Positions 1 to 9,142 of a stretch of DNA of 17,966 bases are shown piece by piece. The stretch is from Bacteroidaceae bacterium (GTDB taxonomy: Bacteria; Bacteroidota; Bacteroidia; Bacteroidales; CHK158-818). Both the position numbers and the translations under genes were made by a program. A model generated the notes under the pieces. The model was not told the origin of the DNA and did no database searches. It saw only the letters and a program-made list of their open reading frames with translations. The first letter of the stretch is position 1, and the number at the start of each line of letters is the position of its first letter. The DNA lies in contig JAFUKV010000091.1 of NCBI GenBank assembly GCA_017467745.1, positions 1 through 17,966 of the forward strand. The letters run 5' to 3'.

Positions 1-665
1 AATATTTTCCGGTTAAAACGGAAAAGGCCGATTATGACCCGATGCTGCAACGGATGTATAACGGACTGAACCAATCTATTTTTGAAATAAACAAAAAACC
101 TGACCCGATTGTACATATCGAAGACATTGATGCTTATAACAAACAAGAAGGTTTGGCTTTAAGCGAAGATGAAGTTGCTTATTTGAACAATATCAGCAAA
201 AAAATAGGCAGAAAACTAACCGATAGTGAAGTATTCGGTTTTTCGCAAGTAAACTCTGAACACTGCCGGCATAAAATTTTCAACGGAATCTTCATTATAG
301 ATGGCGAAGAAAAAGAAAGTTCTCTTTTCAAACTCATCAAAAAAACATCCGAATGCAATCCCAACCATTTAGTTTCCGCCTACAAAGACAATGTCGCTTT
401 TAACGAAGGCCCTACGGTAGAACAGTTTGCTCCGGCATCGGCCGATAAGCCTGATTTCTTTGAAATAAAAGATATAAAAACCGTTATCTCGTTAAAAGCG
501 GAAACTCATAATTTTCCGACAACGGTAGAACCTTTCAATGGGGCGGCAACCGGAACAGGCGGAGAAATTCGCGACCGTTTAGGCGGTGGAAAAGCCAGCC
601 TCCCGATAGCCGGAACGGCGGTATATATGACATCGTATCCTCGTCCGGAAAAAGGCCGTACATGG

Positions 666-668
666 TAA
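666..668 (+). other. In-frame TAA inside purL
   Basis: The codons read RTW-TAA-QKAMKARKW. The frame continues without a shift from 3 through 668 to 1703. PurL proteins of this group usually have Glu after the Trp, so GAA to TAA is the simplest change. The 222 residues upstream would lack all later FGAM-synthase motifs and the glutaminase. Confidence 0.9.
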
Positions 669-1700
669 CAAAAAGCGATGAAAGCCCGCAAATGGCTGTA
701 TCAAACGCCTGAACAGATATTAATAAAAGCCTCTAATGGTGCTTCCGATTTCGGAAATAAATTCGGACAACCTCTTATCTGCGGTTCGTTACTTACATTT
801 GAACACGCCGAAAATTACAAGAAATTCGCCTACGACAAAGTTATTATGTTAGCCGGAGGCGTAGGATTCGGCACTGTTCGCGATGCGCTGAAAGGAACTC
901 CCGAAAAAGGAGAAAAAGTGGTAGTGATGGGTGGCGATAACTACCGAATCGGTATGGGCGGAGGTGCTGTATCGTCAGTAGAAACAGGCGTTTACGACAA
1001 CGCTATCGAATTAAACGCCGTACAACGTGCTAACCCTGAAATGCAAAAACGGGTGTCGAACGTTATCCGGGCATTGGCCGAATCAGATAATAACCCTATC
1101 GTCTCTATACACGATCACGGCGCAGGGGGACATTTAAATTGTTTATCTGAACTGGTTGAAGGAACCGGCGGTAAAATAGACATGGATAAATTGCCCGTAG
1201 GAGACCCTACCCTCTCCGCCAAAGAAATTGTAGGCAATGAAAGCCAAGAAAGAATGGGTTTGTTGATATACGACAAAGATATTGAAAACGTACAACGAAT
1301 AGCCGAACGTGAAAGAGCGCCGATGTATGTAGTAGGCGAAACTACCGGAGATATGCGCTTCGTATTCGAACAAAAAGACGGAGAACGCCCCATCGACCTC
1401 GAAATGGACGATATGTTCGGGAAAGCGCCCCGAACAGTCATGACCGACAAAACCGTAGAAGAATTATACGCTCCGGTAAAATACGATACGGCAAAAATAC
1501 ACGAATATATAGAAAACGTACTGCAACTTGAAGCGGTAGCTTGTAAAGACTGGCTAACGAATAAAGTAGACCGCTCAGTAACCGGGAAAATAGCCCGTCA
1601 GCAATGTCAAGGAGAAATACAATTGCCTCTCAGCGATTGCGGTGTAGTGGCGCTCGATTATAGAGGAAAATCCGGTATAGCAACCTCTATCGGGCATGCT

Positions 1701-1704
1701 CCCA
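1701..1704 (+). other. Single-base deletion (frameshift) inside purL
   Basis: The upstream frame reads GHAPKPQW and stops at the TAG at 1716-1718. Adding one C to the CCC run restores GHAPQAAMVDPAAGS, the expected PurL sequence, and joins it to the frame that stops at 3460. This is a one-base loss in a short C run (CCCC to CCC). No slippery heptamer is present that would suggest programmed frameshifting. Confidence 0.88.
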
Positions 1705-3468
1705 AGCCGCAATGGTAGATCCTGCGGCCGGTTCGGTTCTGGCAATTGCCGAATCGCTGACAAATATCGTTTGGGCTCCATTGGCCGACGAATTAAGTAG
1801 CGTATCTTTAAGTGCAAACTGGATGTGGCCATGTAAAAACGAAGGCGAAGATGCCCGTTTATACAAAGCGGTAGAAGCATGTAGCCAGTTCGCTTGCGAT
1901 TTAGGTATTAATATCCCGACCGGAAAAGACAGTCTTTCAATGACGCAGAAATACGGAGACGAAAAAGTTTTCTCTCCGGGAACGGTTATCATTTCTGCCG
2001 GCGGAGAAGTTTCCGATATTAAGAAAGTTGTATCTCCCGTATTAGTAAAAGACCGTAACAGTGCGATTTATTACATAGACTTCTCTTTCGATACCTTTAA
2101 ATTAGGAGGTTCGGCTTTCGCACAATCACTCAATAAAATCGGAGATGAAGTCCCGACTGTAAAAGACAGCGAATATTTCCGTGACGCATTTAACACGATA
2201 CAGCAACTTATCGAATCGGGGTCAATTCTGTCCGGACATGATATTTCGGCAGGAGGTATGCTGACGGCTTTACTCGAAATGAATTTCGCCAACGTAGACG
2301 GCGGTTTGGAAGTAAATCTCGACAAAATATCCGAACCGGATATTATAAAAATATTGTTCAGCGAAAATCCGGGTATATTGATTCAGGTAAAAGATAAAAA
2401 AGCCGTCGAAAAAATTCTGGAAGAAAACGGTATCGGATTTCTGAAAATAGCCCGTCCTTGCAGCGAACGCCATATACTGGTCGAAAAAGACGGAGCAACG
2501 TATCAATTCGGCATAGATCATTTGCGCGATTTGTGGTTTTCCACATCGTATCTACTTGATTGCAAGCAAAGCGGAACCAAATGCGCAAAAGAACGTTTTG
2601 AAAATTACAAACAACAACCTATACAAATTAAATTCAATCCATCGTTTAGCGGACAACTTTCGTCTTACGGAATCTCCGCCGACCGACGCACCAAAAGCGG
2701 TGTAAAAGCTGCCATTATTCGCGAAAAAGGCGTAAACGGCGACCGTGAAATGGCTTATTCTCTATATCTGGCAGGATTCGATGTGAAAGATGTGCATATG
2801 ACCGACTTGACCAGCGGACGTGAGACGTTGGACGACATCAACATGATTGTTTATTGCGGAGGATTCTCTAATTCTGACGTGCTGGGCTCTGCAAAAGGAT
2901 GGGCTGGCGGTTTCTTGTGGAATGAAAAAGCAAAGGCGACTTTGGATAAGTTTTACGCGCGACAAGATACATTGAGTTTAGGTATTTGCAACGGTTGTCA
3001 ATTGATGGTAGAACTCGGTCTCCTGACACCTGACCATGAGCAAAAGCCGAAAATGCTGCATAACGATTCTCATAAATTTGAATCGCAATTTTTAGGATTG
3101 ACCATTCCTGAAAACAATTCCGTAATGTTCGGTTCTTTATCCGGCTCAAAATTAGGAATCTGGGTGGCTCACGGAGAAGGAAAATTCCAATTGCCATACG
3201 AAAAAGAACGTTACAATATTGTTGCTCAATATAGCTACAATGCTTATCCAGCCAATCCGAACGGATCTCCATACGCAGTTGCCGGTATCGCATCTGCCGA
3301 TGGACGACACTTAGCCATGATGCCCCACCTTGAAAGAGCTATTTTCCCATGGCAATGCGGCTATTATCCCACAGGACGACAAAACGATCAGGTAACCCCA
3401 TGGATAGAAGCATTTGTAAACGCTCGCCAATGGATTGAAAAACAAAACAATAAAAAATAATCATAATT

Positions 3469-3508
3469 AAACGGGAGGAATAAATAAAAATCATTCTCTC
3501 CCGTTTTT
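3469..3508 (+). terminator. Rho-independent terminator after purL
   Basis: Arms AAACGGGAG (3469-3477) and CTCCCGTTT (3498-3506) pair perfectly over 9 bp with a 20-nt AT-rich loop. The right arm runs into TTTTT. It lies 8 nt after the purL stop and before the PurF-like gene, so the two purine genes are probably not fully co-transcribed. Confidence 0.75.
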
Positions 3509-3536
3509 ATATTTTTAAACAGAAATATATCTGACA

Positions 3537-4940
3537 ATGGGAGGTTTTTTTGGAACAATAAAAAAAGAAGAATGTGCGTCCGACTTATTTTACGGAATAG
3601 ATTACAATTCGCACATGGGAACAAAACGTGCCGGTATGGTTACCCAGAACAACGGGATGTTTACTCGCGCCATTCACAATATAGAAAATTCTTATTTCCG
3701 TACGAAATTTGAAGAAGATCTTCCTTCTTTTACAGGAAAATCCGGTATCGGAGTTATCAGTGATACAGATGCGCAACCTATCATTATCAATTGCCATTTA
3801 GGAAAGTTCGCCATCGTTACGGTAGCTAAAATCAATAATATGCCGGAGCTGGAACAGGAACTGTTGGCCAAAGGAAATCATTTTTGCGAACACAGCAATG
3901 GATTGACAAACCAATCGGAATTAGTATCTATGCTAATTATAGAAGGAAAAGATTATGTCGATGGAATTGAAAACGTATATAACCGCTTAAAAGGTTCTTG
4001 TTCGCTATTACTGTTAACTGAACACGGAATTATCGCCGCCCGAGATAAATACGGCAGAACCCCAATTATAATCGGCAAGGGCTCAAACGGTTATGCCGTA
4101 TCGTCAGAAACTTGCAGTTTCTCCAACTTAGGATATGAAACAGACTATTTTGTAGGTCCGGGCGAGATAGTGTTGATTACATCCGACGGATACACGCAAC
4201 TACGCAAACCGGAAGAAAAAATGCAAATATGCTCTTTCTTATGGGTTTATTACGGTTACCCGGTTTGTGAATACGAAAACAGAAATGTAGATGCTGTCCG
4301 TTACGAAAGCGGATTCGAAATGGGAAAGAAAGACACGGTAGATGCCGATTTTGTATCCGGCATTCCTGATTCCGGCGTTGGAATGGCGTTAGGATACGCT
4401 GCCGGCCGTCAAATTCCGTACCAACGAGGCATCGTAAAATATACGCCCACATGGCCGAGAAGTTTTACTCCGCCTAACCAGAAAATGCGGGAATTAGTAG
4501 CTAAAATGAAATTGATTCCCAACAAAACATTGTTGAAAGATAAAAAGGTAGTTTTCTGTGACGATTCAATTGTTAGAGGAACTCAATTACGAGACAATGT
4601 AAACGACTTATATCGATACGGCGCCAAAGAGGTACACATGCGTATCAGTTGTCCTCCGTTAATCTATCCATGTAAATTCCTGAATTTTACGGCATCAAAG
4701 TCTGAAATGGAACTAATTACCCGCCGTGTTATCAAAGATTTGGAAGGCGATCAAAATAAAAATCTGAAAGCGTACGCCACCACCGATTCTCCCGAATACT
4801 GTAAGATGACACAATGTATTTGTAAGCAATTCAATATTACATCTTTAAAATTCAATCCGTTAGAAACGTTAGTAAAATCTATCGGTTTACCGAAAGATAA
4901 GATATGTACACATTGCTTTGACGGTAGTAGTTACGAATAA
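3537..4940 (+). CDS. Amidophosphoribosyltransferase-like protein with degenerate glutaminase domain
   Basis: This 467-residue PurF paralogue has an N-terminal Ntn-type glutaminase fold (about 1-225) and a phosphoribosyltransferase domain (about 230-467). The PRPP loop is intact: VVFCDDSIVRGTQ, residues 338-350. Cys232 (in QICSFLWVYY), Cys379 (PPLIYPC), Cys457 and Cys460 (ICTHC) line up with the four [4Fe-4S] ligands of Bacillus-type PurF. The start MGGFFG replaces the canonical MCGI(V/F)G, so the catalytic N-terminal Cys is Gly. The canonical GIGHxRYxTxG stretch has become GIGVISDTDAQPI (70-82). By sequence it should not hydrolyse glutamine. It could use free ammonia, take ammonia from a partner, or be regulatory. 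It is annotated as amidophosphoribosyltransferase in related genomes. It sits beside purL and between two terminators. The start is fixed by alignment to the family's N-terminal Gly-Gly. Identity as a PurF-family protein is sure; its reaction is inferred. Confidence 0.9.
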   Translation: MGGFFGTIKKEECASDLFYGIDYNSHMGTKRAGMVTQNNGMFTRAIHNIENSYFRTKFEEDLPSFTGKSGIGVISDTDAQPIIINCHLGKFAIVTVAKINNMPELEQELLAKGNHFCEHSNGLTNQSELVSMLIIEGKDYVDGIENVYNRLKGSCSLLLLTEHGIIAARDKYGRTPIIIGKGSNGYAVSSETCSFSNLGYETDYFVGPGEIVLITSDGYTQLRKPEEKMQICSFLWVYYGYPVCEYENRNVDAVRYESGFEMGKKDTVDADFVSGIPDSGVGMALGYAAGRQIPYQRGIVKYTPTWPRSFTPPNQKMRELVAKMKLIPNKTLLKDKKVVFCDDSIVRGTQLRDNVNDLYRYGAKEVHMRISCPPLIYPCKFLNFTASKSEMELITRRVIKDLEGDQNKNLKAYATTDSPEYCKMTQCICKQFNITSLKFNPLETLVKSIGLPKDKICTHCFDGSSYE

Positions 4941-4956
4941 CATAAAAACAATACAA

Positions 4957-4998
4957 ATACAAAAGAGCGGAAACAAATTTGTTTCCGCTCTTTTGTAT
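4957..4998. terminator. Bidirectional terminator: 42-nt perfect palindrome
   Basis: The 21 bases from 4957 are the exact reverse complement of the 21 bases ending at 4998. The core is AAAAGAGCGGAAACAAA followed by its complement, with AAATTT at the centre. The A run on the left and T run on the right make it a terminator in either direction. It begins 17 nt after the PurF-like stop and isolates that gene from the etf operon. Confidence 0.85.
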
Positions 4999-5071
4999 AA
5001 TTTATAAAGAAAAAATACATCTGAAAAACAACACATTTTTAGCGAAAATGAGCAATTATCCCTCAAAAAGA

Positions 5072-5102
5072 TTTGCCAAATTAGCGACATTTGTTACATT
5101 TG
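5072..5102 (+). promoter_or_regulatory. Bacteroidota-type promoter for the etfBA operon
   Basis: TTTG at 5072-5075 and TACATTTG at 5095-5102 are separated by 19 nt. This fits the Bacteroides sigma-ABfr consensus (TTTG - about 19-21 nt - TAnnTTTG) exactly. Transcription would start near 5109, giving a leader of about 70 nt before etfB. Confidence 0.75.
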
Positions 5103-5181
5103 CAAGATGTTGTGTCAAAAACAATCTTTACACAAAGTAAATTGAAATATATATAAAACAAATCTAATATTTTTTTGAATT

Positions 5182-6054
5182 ATGAGTTTAAAAATTATTG
5201 TACTTGCCAAGCAAGTGCCGGATACCCGTAATGTCGGAAAAGACGCTATGACTGCCGAAGGTACGGTAAACCGTGCTGCGTTGCCGGCAATTTTCAATCC
5301 GGAAGACTTGAACGCACTGGAACAAGCTTTGCAATTAAAAGAGCAAAATCCGGGAACTACTATCTCATTACTTACTATGGGACCTCCCCGTGCTGCTGAA
5401 ATTATTCGCGAAGGATTATTCAGAGGTGCTGACGGAGGAGTCCTTTTGACAGACCGAGCTTTTGCCGGAGCCGACACGTTGGCTACTTCATACGCTTTGG
5501 CATGTGCGGTAAAAGCGATGGGAGAATTCGACTTAATACTGGGTGGACGCCAAGCTATTGACGGAGATACGGCGCAAGTAGGTCCTCAGGTTGCGGAAAA
5601 ACTCAATATCGCACAAGTTACTTATGCTGAAAAAATAGAAAAAATAGAGAATGGAGAATCAACTATCAAACGTCGCTTAGAACGCGGCGTAGAAGTTGTG
5701 AAAGCTAAATTGCCCCTTGTTGTTACCGTTAACGGTACTGCTGACGAATGTCGCCCGCGTAACGCCAAACTTATTCAAAAATACAAATACGCCAAAACAA
5801 ACAGCGAGAAACAAAACATTGACGTATCAGAACAGGCTTTATATGAAAAACGGCCGTATCTGAATTTAACAGAATGGAGCGTGAAAGACGTTGAAGCGGA
5901 CTTGGAACAAGTAGGTTTATCCGGTTCTCCCACCAAAGTAAAAAGAATTGAAAATGTCATTTTCCAAGCCAAAGAGAGCAAACAAATCTCAGACAGCGAT
6001 AATGATAGTGAAGAATTGGTAAAAGAGTTAATTGCAAATCACACTATCGGATAA
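5182..6054 (+). CDS. etfB: Electron transfer flavoprotein, beta subunit
   Basis: EtfB (290 residues) forms a soluble heterodimer with EtfA and moves electrons between acyl-CoA dehydrogenases and another carrier. The family N-terminus (MSLKIIVLAKQVPDT), NPEDLNALEQAL (39-50) and GADTLATSYALA (97-108) are present. The stretch GGRQAIDGDTAQVGP (121-135) resembles the group of ETFs from anaerobes such as clostridia, which includes NADH-linked bifurcating enzymes, rather than the mitochondrial type with QAIDDDCNQTG. It is the first gene of a three-gene operon: 39 nt separate it from etfA, and a strong Bacteroidota-type promoter lies upstream. The leader is A/T-rich without a clear Shine-Dalgarno, usual for this phylum. 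The C-terminal tail (about 268-280) is acidic and serine-rich. Family assignment is secure; bifurcation is inference. Confidence 0.95.
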   Translation: MSLKIIVLAKQVPDTRNVGKDAMTAEGTVNRAALPAIFNPEDLNALEQALQLKEQNPGTTISLLTMGPPRAAEIIREGLFRGADGGVLLTDRAFAGADTLATSYALACAVKAMGEFDLILGGRQAIDGDTAQVGPQVAEKLNIAQVTYAEKIEKIENGESTIKRRLERGVEVVKAKLPLVVTVNGTADECRPRNAKLIQKYKYAKTNSEKQNIDVSEQALYEKRPYLNLTEWSVKDVEADLEQVGLSGSPTKVKRIENVIFQAKESKQISDSDNDSEELVKELIANHTIG

Positions 6055-6093
6055 TAAAATCCGCCGATTTATTAACGCATAAAAAGAAAAACA

Positions 6094-7113
6094 ATGAATA
6101 ACCTATTTGTATATTGCGAAATAGAAGACGGCATTATTGCCGATGTGAGCCTCGAACTTCTTACCAAAGGCCGTTCGCTGGCAAATCAACTAAACTGTAA
6201 ATTAGAAGCCCTCGTTATCGGCAGCAATTTACAGGGTGTTGAAAAACAAATATTCCCTTATGGAGCCGACACTGTATATTTAGTAGACGATGCCCGACTC
6301 TATCCCTATACCTCTCTGCCGCATACTTCTGTATTGATAAAATTATTCAAAGAACAGAAACCTCAAATTTGTTTGATGGGCGCCACCAGTATCGGACGCG
6401 ATTTAGGTCCGCGCGTATCTTCGGCTCTGCATAGCGGACTAACGGCAGATTGTACATCGCTCGAAATCGGTCCTCACGAAGAGAAGAAAGCCGGTAAAGT
6501 ATATGAAAATTTATTGTATCAAATTCGTCCGGCTTTTGGCGGAAATATCGTTGCCACTATCGTTAATCCCGAATGTCGCCCGCAAATGGCAACTGTTCGC
6601 GAAGGGGTTATGAAAAAAGAAATCTTCGACAAAAATCATCAGGGTACTGTTGTTAACTTAAAAGCCTCCGATTACGTTTCCGATTCAGATTTTGTTGTAG
6701 ACGTCATAGAACGCCATATGGAAAAATCGAAAGTGAACATCAAAGGTTCTCCCATTATCATAGCCGGAGGTTATGGTATGGGATCGAAAGAAAACTTTAA
6801 ATTGCTGTTCGACTTAGCCGGAACAATCGGTGCGGAAGTCGGTGCGTCGCGCGCCGCAGTCGATGCAGGATTTGTTGATCACGATCGCCAAATAGGCCAA
6901 ACAGGTGTAACCGTACGTCCCAAACTATACATTGCTTGCGGTATTTCGGGACAAATACAACATATTGCCGGTATGCAGGAAAGTTCTATGATTATTGCTA
7001 TCAATAACGATGAGAACGCTCCTATCAATACAATTGCCGATTATGTTATTACAGGAAACGTAGAAGATGTAATACCTAAATTAATCAAGTATTACAAGAA
7101 AAATTCTAAATAA
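6094..7113 (+). CDS. etfA: Electron transfer flavoprotein, alpha subunit
   Basis: EtfA (339 residues) carries the main FAD site of the ETF heterodimer. The N-terminal domain runs to about residue 200 and includes GRDLGPRVSSAL (101-112) and GLTADCTSLEI. The C-terminal FAD domain starts near 215, with AGGYGMGSKENF (224-235), GASRAAVDAG (250-259), QTG (269-271) and GISGQIQHIAG (283-293), all family hallmarks contacting the flavin. Length is normal. It lies 39 nt after etfB and 33 nt before the acyl-CoA dehydrogenase gene, all on one strand, so the three are very likely one transcript. No extra N-terminal ferredoxin domain is present. Confident call. Confidence 0.95.
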   Translation: MNNLFVYCEIEDGIIADVSLELLTKGRSLANQLNCKLEALVIGSNLQGVEKQIFPYGADTVYLVDDARLYPYTSLPHTSVLIKLFKEQKPQICLMGATSIGRDLGPRVSSALHSGLTADCTSLEIGPHEEKKAGKVYENLLYQIRPAFGGNIVATIVNPECRPQMATVREGVMKKEIFDKNHQGTVVNLKASDYVSDSDFVVDVIERHMEKSKVNIKGSPIIIAGGYGMGSKENFKLLFDLAGTIGAEVGASRAAVDAGFVDHDRQIGQTGVTVRPKLYIACGISGQIQHIAGMQESSMIIAINNDENAPINTIADYVITGNVEDVIPKLIKYYKKNSK

Positions 7114-7146
7114 TCGGCACCTAACATCAAAGAAAATAAATAAAAT

Positions 7147-8850
7147 ATGGCTAACTTTTATACAGATAATAGTGATTTAAAACATCACCTGAATCACCCG
7201 CTAATGGAGCGATTGGTAGCTCTAAAAGAAAGAAACTACCAAGATGCGGAAAAATACGACTACGCTCCCTTTAATTTTTCGGACGCAATGGACAGCTACG
7301 AAAAAGTACTGGAAATCGCAGGTGAAATATGTGGAGACATCGTTGCACCGAATGCAGAAAGCGTAGACCACGAAGGCCCGCAAGTGGTAAATGGCCGTGT
7401 AAAATATGCAGCCGGAACAGAGCAAAATCTCGATGCTTTGGTAAAAGCTGGACTTATGGGTATCTCTATTCCCCGCCGTTATAACGGTTTGAACTTTTCA
7501 TTAGTACCTTATATTATGGCTGCCGATATGGTAAGCCGCGCTGATGCTGGATTCGTAAATATTTGGGGATTGCAAGACTGCGCCGAAACGATTTACGAAT
7601 TTGCAAACGAAGATCAAAAACAACGTTTCTTACCGAGAGTTTGTGCCGGAGAAACTATGGCGATGGACCTGACAGAACCGGATGCCGGATCGGATCTTCA
7701 AGCCGTTATGCTGAAAGCTACATATTGTGAAAAGGATAATTGCTGGTATTTAAACGGGGTTAAACGTTTCATTACCAACGGAGACGGACATATTGCATTA
7801 GTACTGGCTCGTTCGGAAGAAGGAACCAAAGACGGACGAGGTCTTTCCATGTTTATTTACGATAAAAACGATGGCGGCGTAACCGTTCGTCGCATTGAAA
7901 ATAAAATGGGTATCAAAGGTTCTCCTACTTGCGAACTCGTATTTAAAAATGCAAAAGCAGAACTTTGCGGAGACCGGAAATTAGGACTGATTAAATACGT
8001 AATGGCTTTGATGAACGGAGCCCGTTTAGGTATTGCCGCTCAGTCGGTAGGTATTTCAGAAGCAGCGTACCGCGAAGCATTAAGTTACGCCAAAGATCGT
8101 TGCCAATTTGGAAAAGCTATTATCGAATTTCCGGCAGTTTACGAAATGATTTCCATCATAAAGGCAAAACTTGACGCTTCTCGATCTTTATTGTACGAGA
8201 CAACCCGTTTTGTCGACATGTACAAGACTTACGAAGATATTGCCAAAGAACGTAAGTTAGAAAAAGAAGAACGCGACGAAATGAAAAAATATCAGCGTTT
8301 AGCCGATGCGTTTACTCCTATGGCAAAAGGTATGGGTAGCGAATTTGCTAATCAAAACGCTTATGATTGTATACAGGTGCACGGTGGATCGGGATTTATG
8401 AAAGATTACGCCTGCGAACGTATCTATCGCGACGCTCGTATTACCAGTATATATGAAGGTACTACTCAGTTACAAGTAGTAGCTGCCATACGCCATGTGA
8501 CAACCGGAACATACTTGAATCAGATTAGAGCTTACCAAGCAGAAGAGCTGAAACCTGAACTGGCGGCTTTACGTGAAAGATTAATCGCTATGACCGATAA
8601 GTATGAAGCTGCGGTTAAATCGGTAACTGAAACAAAAAACAATGAGTTGATTGATTTTCAAGCTCGCCGTATGGTTGAAATGGCCGGACATATCATTATG
8701 GGATATTTATTATTGTTAGATACGAACCGGAATGAAAATTTCCGTCATTCTGCCGAAATATATATACGCTTCGGTGAAGCAGAAGTAGAAAAGAACGCAG
8801 CATTTATCAATAATTTTAATGCAAGCGACATCAATACCTACAAACAATAA
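7147..8850 (+). CDS. Acyl-CoA dehydrogenase, long form with C-terminal extension
   Basis: This is an FAD-dependent dehydrogenase of 567 residues that inserts an alpha-beta double bond into acyl-CoA and passes the electrons to ETF, encoded just upstream. Core landmarks are MAMDLTEPDAGSD (171-183, flavin/substrate site), RFITNGDGHIALVLAR, the arginine-containing DRCQFGKAI, VHGGSGFMKDYACERIYRDARI, and IYEGTTQLQ with Glu437 as the presumed catalytic base. A further 125 or so residues follow the core. This makes it longer than the usual 380-residue short/medium-chain enzymes and like the roughly 570-600 residue DmdC/FadE-like group with an extra C-terminal domain. Substrate is unknown: short or branched acyl-CoA are possibilities. 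Reverse action as an enoyl-CoA reductase in an anaerobe is also possible. It is the last gene of the etf operon and is followed by a clear terminator. Confidence 0.93.
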   Translation: MANFYTDNSDLKHHLNHPLMERLVALKERNYQDAEKYDYAPFNFSDAMDSYEKVLEIAGEICGDIVAPNAESVDHEGPQVVNGRVKYAAGTEQNLDALVKAGLMGISIPRRYNGLNFSLVPYIMAADMVSRADAGFVNIWGLQDCAETIYEFANEDQKQRFLPRVCAGETMAMDLTEPDAGSDLQAVMLKATYCEKDNCWYLNGVKRFITNGDGHIALVLARSEEGTKDGRGLSMFIYDKNDGGVTVRRIENKMGIKGSPTCELVFKNAKAELCGDRKLGLIKYVMALMNGARLGIAAQSVGISEAAYREALSYAKDRCQFGKAIIEFPAVYEMISIIKAKLDASRSLLYETTRFVDMYKTYEDIAKERKLEKEERDEMKKYQRLADAFTPMAKGMGSEFANQNAYDCIQVHGGSGFMKDYACERIYRDARITSIYEGTTQLQVVAAIRHVTTGTYLNQIRAYQAEELKPELAALRERLIAMTDKYEAAVKSVTETKNNELIDFQARRMVEMAGHIIMGYLLLLDTNRNENFRHSAEIYIRFGEAEVEKNAAFINNFNASDINTYKQ

Positions 8851-8870
8851 TTTTTCTCTATAAATAATTT

Positions 8871-8911
8871 ATAAAACCGGAGATACTGTATTTAGGCATC
8901 TCCGGTTTTAT
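8871..8911 (+). terminator. Terminator of the etfBA-acyl-CoA dehydrogenase operon
   Basis: Arms ATAAAACCGGAGAT (8871-8884) and ATCTCCGGTTTTAT (8898-8911) pair perfectly over 14 bp around a 13-nt loop. The T run lies in the right arm. It lies 20 nt after the acyl-CoA dehydrogenase stop. Confidence 0.85.
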
Positions 8912-9142
8912 TTATATACCCACATTAATCATTATCAACGGGAGTTTTTACTAAAAGGTTATAACATATGGCGGAATACACACAATGGTTAGCAGGAAAT
9001 AACTTGCTGTTACCCTACACTAAATAAGTATTTAAACTACGAATAATTAGATAATATCTCCTCACAATCAGTTTACAGCAAAACCATAAAAACAGGTATC
9101 TTTTTCTATTCTACCCTATTCAAGTTTCCATATGGAAATGAA
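8912..9142. other. Gene-free spacer between two convergent operons
   Basis: The spacer lies between the acyl-CoA dehydrogenase terminator and the terminator of the TPR gene. I see no supported gene. The only short reading frame with a plausible start (8968-9027, 19 codons) has no family features or clear promoter. A perfect 14-nt palindrome, TTTCCATATGGAAA, lies at 9125-9138, directly before the next hairpin. Confidence 0.6.

Larger units (their letters stand above)
1..3460 (+). pseudogene. purL: Phosphoribosylformylglycinamidine synthase (FGAM synthase), 5'-partial and interrupted
   Basis: This is the large single-chain PurL, which converts FGAR, ATP and glutamine to FGAM in step four of purine synthesis in the cytoplasm. 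The reading frame is open from base 3, so the N-terminus (roughly 80 of about 1,230 residues) lies outside the window. Visible landmarks are the FGAM-synthase signature SEHCRHK near 256-276, the stretch NFPTTVEPFNGAATGTGGE at about 511-567, and a C-terminal class I glutaminase with nucleophile Cys in GICNGCQ (codon at 2987) and the His/Glu pair in MMPHLER (codons at 3326 and 3332). The frame is broken twice: TAA at 666-668, and a one-base deletion at 1701-1703. This leaves three open pieces (to 668, 678-1718, 1712-3460). The ATGs at 678 and 1712 are internal methionines, not true starts. Conservation on both sides of each break is excellent, so the lesions are very recent or are sequence errors. 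Family identity is certain; whether the gene is functional is not. Confidence 0.93.

Noticed and set aside
1698..1706. Programmed frameshift in purL
   Set aside because: The site T CCC AAG is not an X XXY YYZ slippery sequence, no strong downstream hairpin was noticed, and purL is not known to use frameshifting.
2868..3293. Antisense frame of 141 codons in purL
   Set aside because: It is a shadow of the conserved purL glutaminase coding sequence, with no independent support.
1712..3460. A separate gene starting at ATG 1712
   Set aside because: The Met is internal to PurL (QAAMVDPAAG) and the protein starts mid-domain. It is the downstream half of the frameshifted purL.
8968..9027. A 19-codon small protein in the spacer
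   Set aside because: No recognisable promoter, no family signature and no way to test conservation. Chance is the simpler explanation.
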